Assembly: GCA_964369755.1 (NCBI GenBank)
Contig: CAYJFY010000003.1
Location: forward strand, 47,198 to 111,197
Direction: 5' to 3'
Origin: CAUPWF01 sp964369755
GTDB lineage: Bacteria; Bacillota; Clostridia; Lachnospirales; Lachnospiraceae
DNA length: 64,000 bases
Under the pieces are notes generated by a model. That model did no database searches. It had not been told where the DNA came from and saw only the letters and a program-made list of their open reading frames with translations. This document shows, one piece after another, positions 41,642-49,070 of this stretch; the stretch's first letter is position 1, and each line of letters begins with the position of its first letter. A program made the translations under genes and the position numbers.

Positions 41642-42871
41642 TTATCCCATCAATTTTCTTGTCTCCAGATAATATCTCTTCTCTACTGCCTCTCCCATCG
41701 AGAATGTCTTACGTGGCAATGCCCCTCCTGCAACCACTGCCGGGAACAGGCTGGATTTTTCTATGGAATCTAGTAGAATACCGATTGCACCTTGTTCCAC
41801 CAAGTCATTCACTGCATCCTCCCCATGTACATAATCAATCTCCCAGTCAGGATGTGCGTCCAAGAACTGTTGAACCGTTCCTACCGATAGCGGATGTGTC
41901 GGCGAAGCAATTTCTATTGCTTTCTTTCCTTCTTTATCTACAAAAATAAATGATTGCTTGTAATCTCCAATGCTTTCGCTCTCGCCGTATTTTTCCCATT
42001 CCGACATGAATTCCTCTTGTGACACCCCAAATACCACTCGATGAATGGCCTCGAATACAAGAGATTCTTCATGGAGGTTGTTGACTTCCACAAGTGCGTA
42101 GCGTGTCGGATGGCTCAAAGCTTCCTCTTCTGTCATATGTTTTGTAATCTGTCTATAGCTTTCTTTTGCCGATGCAAGAGAGTGATTGCCATCTCCTGCG
42201 GCAAATAACATTGGATGCTCTCCAACCATCAAGTCCGCTAAATGACTGAGTACACTTGCGACCTCTTGCTCTGGAATCAGATATCCCTTTGTATTTCCAC
42301 CATACATCATAAGGTCAAAATCATAGATTTTTTCCATCTCTTCTTTTTTGTTAGAAAGTTCTTCTATCACTGTCTTCTCTGGATCATCGATCAGCATTAG
42401 CACATGGGAGTTATCTAGTGCGGCATTCTTTCGCACTTTAACACGCGGTGGTATGCGCTCCACTACGGTTGCCTCTGTTGCTCGAACAAGGGTTGTTGCT
42501 CCCTTTGTATAATCATAACAAGTGAGATCTAATAATCCTATGATTCCTTTTCGAATTTCTCCATTATGCAATGTACGTTCTGTATAAATCAATGCATTGG
42601 GATACCGATCAAAATAATCTTCTTTGATGTACGCTTCCATGGTACTATGAATCTCTTCGATTGTCTCCTCCTGCCCTTCTCGGTCTAACCGTGCTTCTGG
42701 TAATATAATGTGGAATGCAGATGGTTTGCCTTTCGTTTGCTCTTCCACCTGTTCCCAGTACTTGGGTTGGGAAGTGAATTGATCACAAGCCACCACTGCC
42801 CAATCTTCTAAAAATTTTTTCTTAGGAATTAAGATTTCTCCTGCTTTAAATGCAATATTCTGTTTACTCAT
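41642..42871 (-). CDS. DUF1015 family protein
   Basis: A 409-residue cytoplasmic protein of the DUF1015 family, widespread in anaerobes and without an established biochemical role. Landmarks are WAVVACDQFTSQPKYWEQVEE near the N-terminus, LDNSHVLMLIDDPEKTVIE, MLFAAGDGNHSLASAKESY and YVHGEDAVNDLVEQGAIGILLD. I start at ATG 42871 with GAAGG seven bases upstream; ATG 42877 is too close to that site. It is often annotated as HTH- or SpoOJ-like, but I see no helix-turn-helix. Downstream it abuts the toxin remnant. Confidence 0.85.
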   Translation of the reverse strand: MSKQNIAFKAGEILIPKKKFLEDWAVVACDQFTSQPKYWEQVEEQTKGKPSAFHIILPEARLDREGQEETIEEIHSTMEAYIKEDYFDRYPNALIYTERTLHNGEIRKGIIGLLDLTCYDYTKGATTLVRATEATVVERIPPRVKVRKNAALDNSHVLMLIDDPEKTVIEELSNKKEEMEKIYDFDLMMYGGNTKGYLIPEQEVASVLSHLADLMVGEHPMLFAAGDGNHSLASAKESYRQITKHMTEEEALSHPTRYALVEVNNLHEESLVFEAIHRVVFGVSQEEFMSEWEKYGESESIGDYKQSFIFVDKEGKKAIEIASPTHPLSVGTVQQFLDAHPDWEIDYVHGEDAVNDLVEQGAIGILLDSIEKSSLFPAVVAGGALPRKTFSMGEAVEKRYYLETRKLMG

Positions 42872-42888
42872 TTGCATACCTTCTCTTT

Positions 42889-43806
42889 CTATTTTTCTTT
42901 TGTATTGACTGAATTTTTATCCATTTTCTCTGTCTTCTTCGTAATAATCATATCTGCGCAGAGCCCTGCGCTTACAATCATTCCACCAATTAGGTTAACC
43001 ATAACAAATTCCCCGACTAAAATACTATCGATTAACACACCAGAAAAAACTTGTCCGATAAAAAGTAATATCGATAATTCATAGGATGGAATCTTGGACA
43101 CACTTATGGTAGATAGGAACACTGTCATCGTACCGATCGCCCCTCCCATGTATAGTAGCCAGTTTCCTGGTAGGTGAAATTCTACTAACATGGGTTCTCC
43201 TTCTGCCAAAAGCAATAATACAACGATAGAGCCCAATAAACCTATCACATAGGTATAATATGTACTCACATATAAGTTTGTCTTCTCTGCTAGACTTCCA
43301 TTGATGACACGCTGCAGGACGAGGGCTACCCCAACTGCAAATGCAACAATCATAGCAAGTATGTCTATTTGGCGAACCATGAATACAATTCCACCAAGCA
43401 TAATAACTAATGCAATCAATCGGATTGGCTTTAGTTTATAAACTTTCATACCAAAGAGTCCGAATTGATCGATGACAAGTCCAGCAACACTCTGTCCTAG
43501 AAGACCTAGGGCTAGAATTGCTGAAACACCCAAGGGTTCAAATGCAAAGTTGCTTCCTACTGTTGCAACAATCCCCATAACCCCGCCAAGGTATAGATAC
43601 CATGGTTGCATATTCTTTATCGGATTTACCCTCTTGGCTAGAAGCACAATTATCATAATCAAGAGACCCACAATATGAATGACAATGGAGGAGCTGTATA
43701 GACCGACAGCTCCCGAAAGCCCTCCATTTGCAGTAACCATTAAGGAGATTAGCACGCCTGTTATTAACGCTATTATATTATAAATCTTCTCTTCCCCCTC
43801 ACACAA
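42889..43806 (-). CDS. DMT-superfamily transporter, YdcZ/DUF606-like
   Basis: Ten predicted membrane segments in two repeats of five: IIALITGVLISLMVTANGGLSGAVG and SIVIHIVGLLIMIIVLLAK in the first half; YTYVIGLLGSIVVLLLLAEG, YMGGAIGTMTVFLSTISVSKI and SILLFIGQVFSGVLIDSI in the second. The asparagine/glycine-rich first loop and the repeat are typical of the DUF606 branch; the substrate is unknown. The printed start is TTG 43806, which has no ribosome site; GAGGGGG at about 43794-43800 points to a start near ATT 43785 (codon 8), a non-canonical possibility. It lies 17 bases before the DUF1015 gene. Confidence 0.78.
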   Translation of the reverse strand: MCEGEEKIYNIIALITGVLISLMVTANGGLSGAVGLYSSSIVIHIVGLLIMIIVLLAKRVNPIKNMQPWYLYLGGVMGIVATVGSNFAFEPLGVSAILALGLLGQSVAGLVIDQFGLFGMKVYKLKPIRLIALVIMLGGIVFMVRQIDILAMIVAFAVGVALVLQRVINGSLAEKTNLYVSTYYTYVIGLLGSIVVLLLLAEGEPMLVEFHLPGNWLLYMGGAIGTMTVFLSTISVSKIPSYELSILLFIGQVFSGVLIDSILVGEFVMVNLIGGMIVSAGLCADMIITKKTEKMDKNSVNTKEK

Positions 43807-43816
43807 TTTGCAATCA

Positions 43817-45412
43817 CTATTCTATACTGATAATTGTAGATAGTTCCTCTCCATCTTTGTATTCAATGGTTACCCGATCTCCTACATCAAATCTCACTAC
43901 ATCGATATAGTCTAGTACTTTTACATCGAAGATTTCATTGGAATTCTCTAGTTGAATTAGATAATGGGTGTTGCCTTCCAAAACCACCTCTGATATCTTC
44001 TCAATTTCTCCAGTCAATGATTTGTCTTCTCGTTCATCTTCTGGCACTTCGGACACTCCATTTGCCAACAACAACTCAATATAGGCTTCTTCACAATCTA
44101 TTACCGTGTCTCCGATGGCAACCAATTGATATTGTTGCACGTTGACCATGGCATATTTTTTCACTAAACCAGCACCGTCTTTCAATGCCACAAAATAAGT
44201 CGGTTCGTTGGATACATTGAGCAATAACGGGAATGTTGCACGGTACTGCAAGTTCTGAACTTGCCCCTCTGCCGATGACATCGCCGAAGTCTCCGTGGCT
44301 CCCTCGACGCTATAATACTTTGTCTCCATCGTCCTCTGATTCATCAATACAAATCCTACATTGGATTGGTCGCTTGTTACAGATGTCACCCCAGTATACA
44401 CCCAGATATCTTCATCAATTGCTAGGTAGTTATACCCTGCAGTTGCAACCAAACAATCTCTTTGCCCTAAAACACTATTAATAAACCCATTCTTGAGTGT
44501 TCCGTGATAATCAAATAATTCAACTAACAAATCTGCTGGATATGCACGATCCCCCCAAGTCGGCACTTCATCAATGGTATACTCCCCTGTTTCTCCAGTC
44601 ACTGCATTACACAAAACGACTTTCCCAACTGTCACACCACCAAATAAACCAATATTAAACTGCTTGACTGGTGCCACATAATAAGGGATTCCCTCATCAT
44701 CTATCTCGAAACTCAGTTGGTCGAATATATAGGTCGGATAGTTAAATCGTAGATGTCTATGAATGTTGCGATTAAAATATTCGCTTTCCGAGTATTGAAT
44801 TCCCTCTTCCAATCTCACCAACTCCGATTCCTGTGTCGTCATATCAATCATAATATATCCTGGAATCCCCTCCGATTGGTTGGTAAACCAACGAATTGCA
44901 TCCGCATAAATTAGTGGAGACACACGATATGGTTTCCCCTGGTAGTTTATCTGCGAGTAGATGCTGTCTACTTCGAATTGAGATACCATATCTGCAATAC
45001 TTCCCATGGTTCGATTCCCAAGTAGCTCTGCCGAGTCCTTGTCTAGAATCGGAATCTGGTCATAAGACAGTTCTTCAATATCTTCTGTAAATTCCCCATC
45101 TGCAACTGGAAGCAACTGCTGATACTGTCCCGCATTGACGATTGGGGAAGATAACACACTGCCGACTAGAAATACTAATATACCAGCAACCACGATTCCG
45201 ACCTGAATCTTCATCGGTTTCGAAGTTCTGATTTCCTCTACCGTGAGCTTCTTTCGCATGGTGTAATACGCTGGAATACAGGCAAGGAGAAATATAATGA
45301 GTCCCCAAAATCCTGTGGAATGTATGCTGATTGCTGGTAAGGTTACATAATAGTATGCCCCAACTGCAAGCAATGCCGCAACAATAAATAATATCTTATG
45401 TCTTAGTTTCAT
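43817..45412 (-). CDS. Conserved membrane protein of unknown function
   Basis: I do not recognise this 531-residue protein. The N-terminus has three hydrophobic segments (ILFIVAALLAVGAYYYV, FWGLIIFLLACIPAYYT, IQVGIVVAGILVFLVGSVL), then a long, mainly extracytoplasmic or soluble part with many aromatic and acidic residues (IPYYVAPVKQFNIGLFGGV, WGDRAYPADLLVELFDYHG), ending in a small OB-like beta domain (SLTGEIEKISEVVLEGNTHYLIQLEN). ATG 45412 follows GGGAGG. A promoter (45464-45493) whose -35 box lies in a palindrome drives it, possibly with the DMT transporter 10 bases downstream. Confidence 0.8.
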   Translation of the reverse strand: MKLRHKILFIVAALLAVGAYYYVTLPAISIHSTGFWGLIIFLLACIPAYYTMRKKLTVEEIRTSKPMKIQVGIVVAGILVFLVGSVLSSPIVNAGQYQQLLPVADGEFTEDIEELSYDQIPILDKDSAELLGNRTMGSIADMVSQFEVDSIYSQINYQGKPYRVSPLIYADAIRWFTNQSEGIPGYIMIDMTTQESELVRLEEGIQYSESEYFNRNIHRHLRFNYPTYIFDQLSFEIDDEGIPYYVAPVKQFNIGLFGGVTVGKVVLCNAVTGETGEYTIDEVPTWGDRAYPADLLVELFDYHGTLKNGFINSVLGQRDCLVATAGYNYLAIDEDIWVYTGVTSVTSDQSNVGFVLMNQRTMETKYYSVEGATETSAMSSAEGQVQNLQYRATFPLLLNVSNEPTYFVALKDGAGLVKKYAMVNVQQYQLVAIGDTVIDCEEAYIELLLANGVSEVPEDEREDKSLTGEIEKISEVVLEGNTHYLIQLENSNEIFDVKVLDYIDVVRFDVGDRVTIEYKDGEELSTIISIE

Positions 45413-45463
45413 ATGACTGCCTCCCTTGGAATGTTCTACTTATTTTTATAAAACTTACTCCAT

Positions 45464-45493
45464 ATTATACATGGGGACGGGGGGTTTTGTCAA
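45464..45493 (-). promoter_or_regulatory. Promoter whose -35 box is the centre of a palindrome
   Basis: Minus-strand TTGACA (45488-45493), 18 bases, TATAAT (45464-45469): both hexamers perfect. The -35 box is the loop of the palindrome at 45473-45507. It drives the membrane protein gene at 43817-45412. Confidence 0.65.
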
Positions 45494-45507
45494 AAACCCC
45501 CGTCCCC
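45473..45507. repeat. REP-like GC-rich palindrome
   Basis: GGGGACGGGGGGTTTTG and CAAAAACCCCCGTCCCC pair over 17 positions with one mismatch around a single base. It begins seven bases after the EF-G paralogue stop. There is no T-run downstream, so it is not a typical intrinsic terminator. The core GGGAC...TTTTG(T/A)CAAAA...GTCCC is shared with the palindrome at 9966-10006. Confidence 0.75.
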
Positions 45508-45513
45508 AATGAA

Positions 45514-47589
45514 TTATTCTTCTTGTGCTCTCGCCTCTATTTCTTTTTCTTGTACATCACTTGGTGCTTGTTCATAACGAACAAACTCATATTCATACTC
45601 ACCATGTCCACCTGTCATAGAACGTAAACTCGTGCAATAACCAAATACGCCTGTCATTGGAATATCTGCTTCTATGATTTGCTTTCCGCCACTCACTGGT
45701 GTCATTCCGAGTACTCGGCCTCTTCTCTTGTTGAGATCGCCCATAACATCTCCAGTATAGTCATCTGGCACTGTTACCTTGAGATTCGCAATTGGTTCAA
45801 GAAGTACCGGCCCAGCCTCTAGGAAACCTTTTTTGAATCCTTGTACTGTGGCTGTCTTGAATGCCATCTCCGAAGAGTCTACCTGGTGATAAGATCCATC
45901 GTAGAGTGTTACCTTCACCCCTACAACTGGGTATCCTGCTAGAGGTCCCTTCACTACAGAATCTTGTAAGCCTTTTTCTACAGCTGGGAAGTAGTTTCTA
46001 GGAACTGCTCCACCAACAACCACCTCTTCGAATACAAATGGTGTCTCCAAATCTCCTGATGGCTCAAACTTCAACTTTACATGACCATACTGTCCATGTC
46101 CACCTGATTGTTTCTTGTATTTTGAATCGATATCCGCATTCTTCTTAATGGTCTCTCTAAATGCAACCTTAGGAGTCTCTAGTACAATGTCTACCTTATA
46201 GCGATCCGATAATTTCGATACAGCTACTTCTAGATGTTGGTCTCCGATTCCATAGAGCAATGCTTGTCTGTTCTCACTATCATTTACTGTCTTCAAGGTG
46301 ACATCTTCACTCATCATCTTTGCGAGTGCCTGGGACACCTTATCTTCGTCTCCTTTTTTCGTCACGGTATATTTCATGTAAGTATATGGTTTCGAATATT
46401 CGGTTCTTCCATACACCAATGGTGTAGTCTTTGTAGAGAGTGTATCTCCTGTGTTGGTGTTTGATAGCTTAGCCAATGCACCGATATCCCCTGCATGAAG
46501 CTCTGGAACCTCAGTCGGCTTACCGCCCATCATTACATAGGTCTTACCAATTTTTGCTTCCATCTCTGTATCTGCATTGTATAAGGTATCGTCCCCTTTG
46601 ACAACTCCCGAACACACCTTAATCATAGAGTATTTTCCAATAAATGGGTCTGCCATTGTCTTAAACACATATGCCGACTTTGCCTTAGAGAAATCATAAT
46701 GCGCTTCATACATTGCATTGGTTTTCTTATTAATCGCTACACACTCTCTTCTGTCTGGGCTTGGGAAATAACGTACGATATCCGATAGCAGATTTGCCAC
46801 ACCTTGTGCATGTATATTTGACCCCATACCAATTGGTACTATGGAACCGTCCAATACACTCACACGTAGGGCTGCACGAATTTCTTCGATAGAAAACTCT
46901 TCTCCTGCAAAATATCTCTCCATAAATTCTTCGCTAGTTTCTGCCACTGCCTCAAGTAATGTCTCTCTACACATCTGTAGGTTCGGCATACAGTAGTCTG
47001 GAATTTCGCATTCGTCTCTCTGCCCTATTTCTGTAAATCTTCTACCTGCATTCTTAATTACATTGACATATCCTACCAATTTCTGATTCTCACGAATCGG
47101 AATTGCTCTAGGTGCAATACACTTGCCATATCTATCTGTTAAGTCTGCGACTACTTGTCGAAAACTTGCATCGTCCACATCCATCTCTGTCACATAGAAC
47201 ATACGAGGTATTTCGTATTTATTGCATAAGTCCCATGCTTTTTCTGTTCCAACTTGTACTCCAGCCTTTCCAGATACTACGATAATCGCTGCATCTGCTG
47301 CGCTGATCGCCTCTTCTACCTCACCTACAAAGTCAAAATAACCAGGAGTATCTAATACATTAATTTTTGCTTTTTCCCATTCAATCGGGTAAACTGTGGT
47401 GTTGATTGAAAACTTACGTTTTTGCTCTTCTTTATCAAAATCACCCAATGTGTTTCCATCTGTAACCTTCCCCATACGAGAAATAGCGCCAGATGCAAAA
47501 GCCATCGCCTCCAATAGGCTAGTCTTTCCACTGCCGCCATGTCCAAGAAGTACCACATTTCTAATTTCGTCTGTTCTGTAAACATTCAT
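45514..47589 (-). CDS. Elongation factor G-like GTPase (FusA2-type paralogue)
   Basis: A 691-residue translational GTPase with the five-domain EF-G plan. G1 is GHGGSGKTS (16-24), G3 is DTPGY (80-84), but the G4 motif that normally reads NKxD is TEMD (134-137), so nucleotide specificity may be altered. Domain IV shows SGGHGQYGHVKLKFEP and GYPVVGVKVTLYDGSYHQVDSSEMAF, domain V ends GHGEYEYEFVRYEQAP. These differences and the isolated location (no rpsL/rpsG/tuf nearby) mark it as the EF-G-like paralogue rather than the main EF-G. ATG 47589 follows AAAGGAGG; a promoter is at 47629-47657. Confidence 0.88.
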   Translation of the reverse strand: MNVYRTDEIRNVVLLGHGGSGKTSLLEAMAFASGAISRMGKVTDGNTLGDFDKEEQKRKFSINTTVYPIEWEKAKINVLDTPGYFDFVGEVEEAISAADAAIIVVSGKAGVQVGTEKAWDLCNKYEIPRMFYVTEMDVDDASFRQVVADLTDRYGKCIAPRAIPIRENQKLVGYVNVIKNAGRRFTEIGQRDECEIPDYCMPNLQMCRETLLEAVAETSEEFMERYFAGEEFSIEEIRAALRVSVLDGSIVPIGMGSNIHAQGVANLLSDIVRYFPSPDRRECVAINKKTNAMYEAHYDFSKAKSAYVFKTMADPFIGKYSMIKVCSGVVKGDDTLYNADTEMEAKIGKTYVMMGGKPTEVPELHAGDIGALAKLSNTNTGDTLSTKTTPLVYGRTEYSKPYTYMKYTVTKKGDEDKVSQALAKMMSEDVTLKTVNDSENRQALLYGIGDQHLEVAVSKLSDRYKVDIVLETPKVAFRETIKKNADIDSKYKKQSGGHGQYGHVKLKFEPSGDLETPFVFEEVVVGGAVPRNYFPAVEKGLQDSVVKGPLAGYPVVGVKVTLYDGSYHQVDSSEMAFKTATVQGFKKGFLEAGPVLLEPIANLKVTVPDDYTGDVMGDLNKRRGRVLGMTPVSGGKQIIEADIPMTGVFGYCTSLRSMTGGHGEYEYEFVRYEQAPSDVQEKEIEARAQEE

Positions 47590-47628
47590 AACTTTATGCC
47601 TCCTTTGATGTCGTTCTATTTAGGTTAT

Positions 47629-47657
47629 ATTGTACTAAATTTCCAACAATTTTACAA
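47629..47657 (-). promoter_or_regulatory. Promoter for the EF-G paralogue
   Basis: Minus-strand TTGTAA (47652-47657), 17 bases, TACAAT (47629-47634). Plus-strand TATACT at 47718-47723, without a clear -35 box, may serve the divergent aroA. Confidence 0.5.
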
Positions 47658-47771
47658 CACTTTTATCAAAAATACACAGAATTCATTTCCAACATTTATG
47701 AAACCCCTCTAATAGTGTATACTAGAACACAAGAAAAAAATTTACAGCAGATAGATTCGAAAGGAAAACTT

Positions 47772-49070
47772 ATGATTATTACACCAATAAAAAAATTGCA
47801 AGGAGAATTCAATATTCCAGGTGACAAGTCCATTTCTCATCGCTCGGTTATGTTTGGTTCTATCGCAAAAGGAACTACAAGAATCACAAACTTTTTACAA
47901 GGAGCTGATTGTCTATCAACCATTGATTGTTTTCGCAGTATGGGAATTCAAATCCATGTATCCGATGAAGAAATCCTAGTAGAAGGGGCAGGACTTCGTG
48001 GTCTTCAAAAACCAAATACTACTTTGAACGTTGGCAACAGTGGCACAACCACACGTTTAATCTCAGGGATTTTAGCAGGGCAGGATTTCGAAACCACTCT
48101 CTCAGGAGATGAATCCTTGAATTCTCGTCCTATGAAACGAATTCAACTCCCTTTAACTCAGATGGGTGCTCAGATTGAGTCCATAAACCATAACAATTGT
48201 GCCCCTCTACATATTAAACCTAGTATATTACACGGGATCTCCTATGTGTCGCCAGTCGCATCTGCACAAGTAAAATCCGCAATCTTACTTGCTGGATTAT
48301 ATGCCAAAGAAGAGACCACTGTCATTGAACCAAGTCTATCACGCAACCATACAGAATTGATGCTGAAGCAATTTGGCGCTCAGATTAAGACATCACTCCA
48401 TTCGATTGATGGAGTTGGTCTACCAGCTGCTACCATCGCGCCTTGTGATGAATTATTTGGTCAGGACATCGAAGTTCCTGGGGATATTTCTTCTGCTGCT
48501 TACTATATTGCTGCTGGAATCCTTGTGCCAAATTCTGAGATTCTGATTAAAAATGTCGGCATCAACCCTACTCGTGCCGGAATCTTAACCATCTGCCAAC
48601 AAATGGGAGCTAATATCACCTACCTAAACGAACGCACCGCAGGTGGTGAACCTGTTGCTGACCTACTGGTAAAATCAAGTTCCTTAAATGCCACAACAGT
48701 AGAGGGAGACATCATCCCTACCCTCATCGATGAGATTCCGATGATTGCAGTTATGGCCGCTTGTGCCAATGGAACAACTATCATCAAAGACGCCGCCGAG
48801 TTAAAGGTAAAAGAATCTGATCGCATCCATACCGTTGTAACAAATCTAAAATCCATGGGCGTGGATGTCACCCCAACGGAGGATGGAATGATTATCAAAG
48901 GTGGAGCACCTCTACAAGGTACAGAGATCGATAGTTATCTAGACCATCGAATTGCTATGTCATTCGCCGTTGCTGCTTTAGTTGCAAGTGGTGAGACAAA
49001 GATAAAAGATGCCCACTGTGTGGACATCTCTTTCCCTGATTTCTTTCAATCTTCTCTCTTCATGATGTAA
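47772..49070 (+). CDS. aroA: 3-phosphoshikimate 1-carboxyvinyltransferase (EPSP synthase)
   Basis: Joins phosphoenolpyruvate to shikimate 3-phosphate in aromatic amino acid synthesis. Conserved blocks: FNIPGDKSISHRSVMFGS (substrate-binding lysine), LNVGNSGTTTRLISG, GDESLNSRPMKR, GDISSAAYYIAAG, KVKESDRI and DHRIAMSFAVAAL. I start at ATG 47772 with AAAGGA six bases upstream; the frame opens earlier (47715) without ribosome site. About 432 residues. It stands alone, without other aro genes, and its last 25 bases overlap the 3' end of the convergent alpha-galactosidase gene. Confidence 0.95.
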   Translation: MIITPIKKLQGEFNIPGDKSISHRSVMFGSIAKGTTRITNFLQGADCLSTIDCFRSMGIQIHVSDEEILVEGAGLRGLQKPNTTLNVGNSGTTTRLISGILAGQDFETTLSGDESLNSRPMKRIQLPLTQMGAQIESINHNNCAPLHIKPSILHGISYVSPVASAQVKSAILLAGLYAKEETTVIEPSLSRNHTELMLKQFGAQIKTSLHSIDGVGLPAATIAPCDELFGQDIEVPGDISSAAYYIAAGILVPNSEILIKNVGINPTRAGILTICQQMGANITYLNERTAGGEPVADLLVKSSSLNATTVEGDIIPTLIDEIPMIAVMAACANGTTIIKDAAELKVKESDRIHTVVTNLKSMGVDVTPTEDGMIIKGGAPLQGTEIDSYLDHRIAMSFAVAALVASGETKIKDAHCVDISFPDFFQSSLFMM

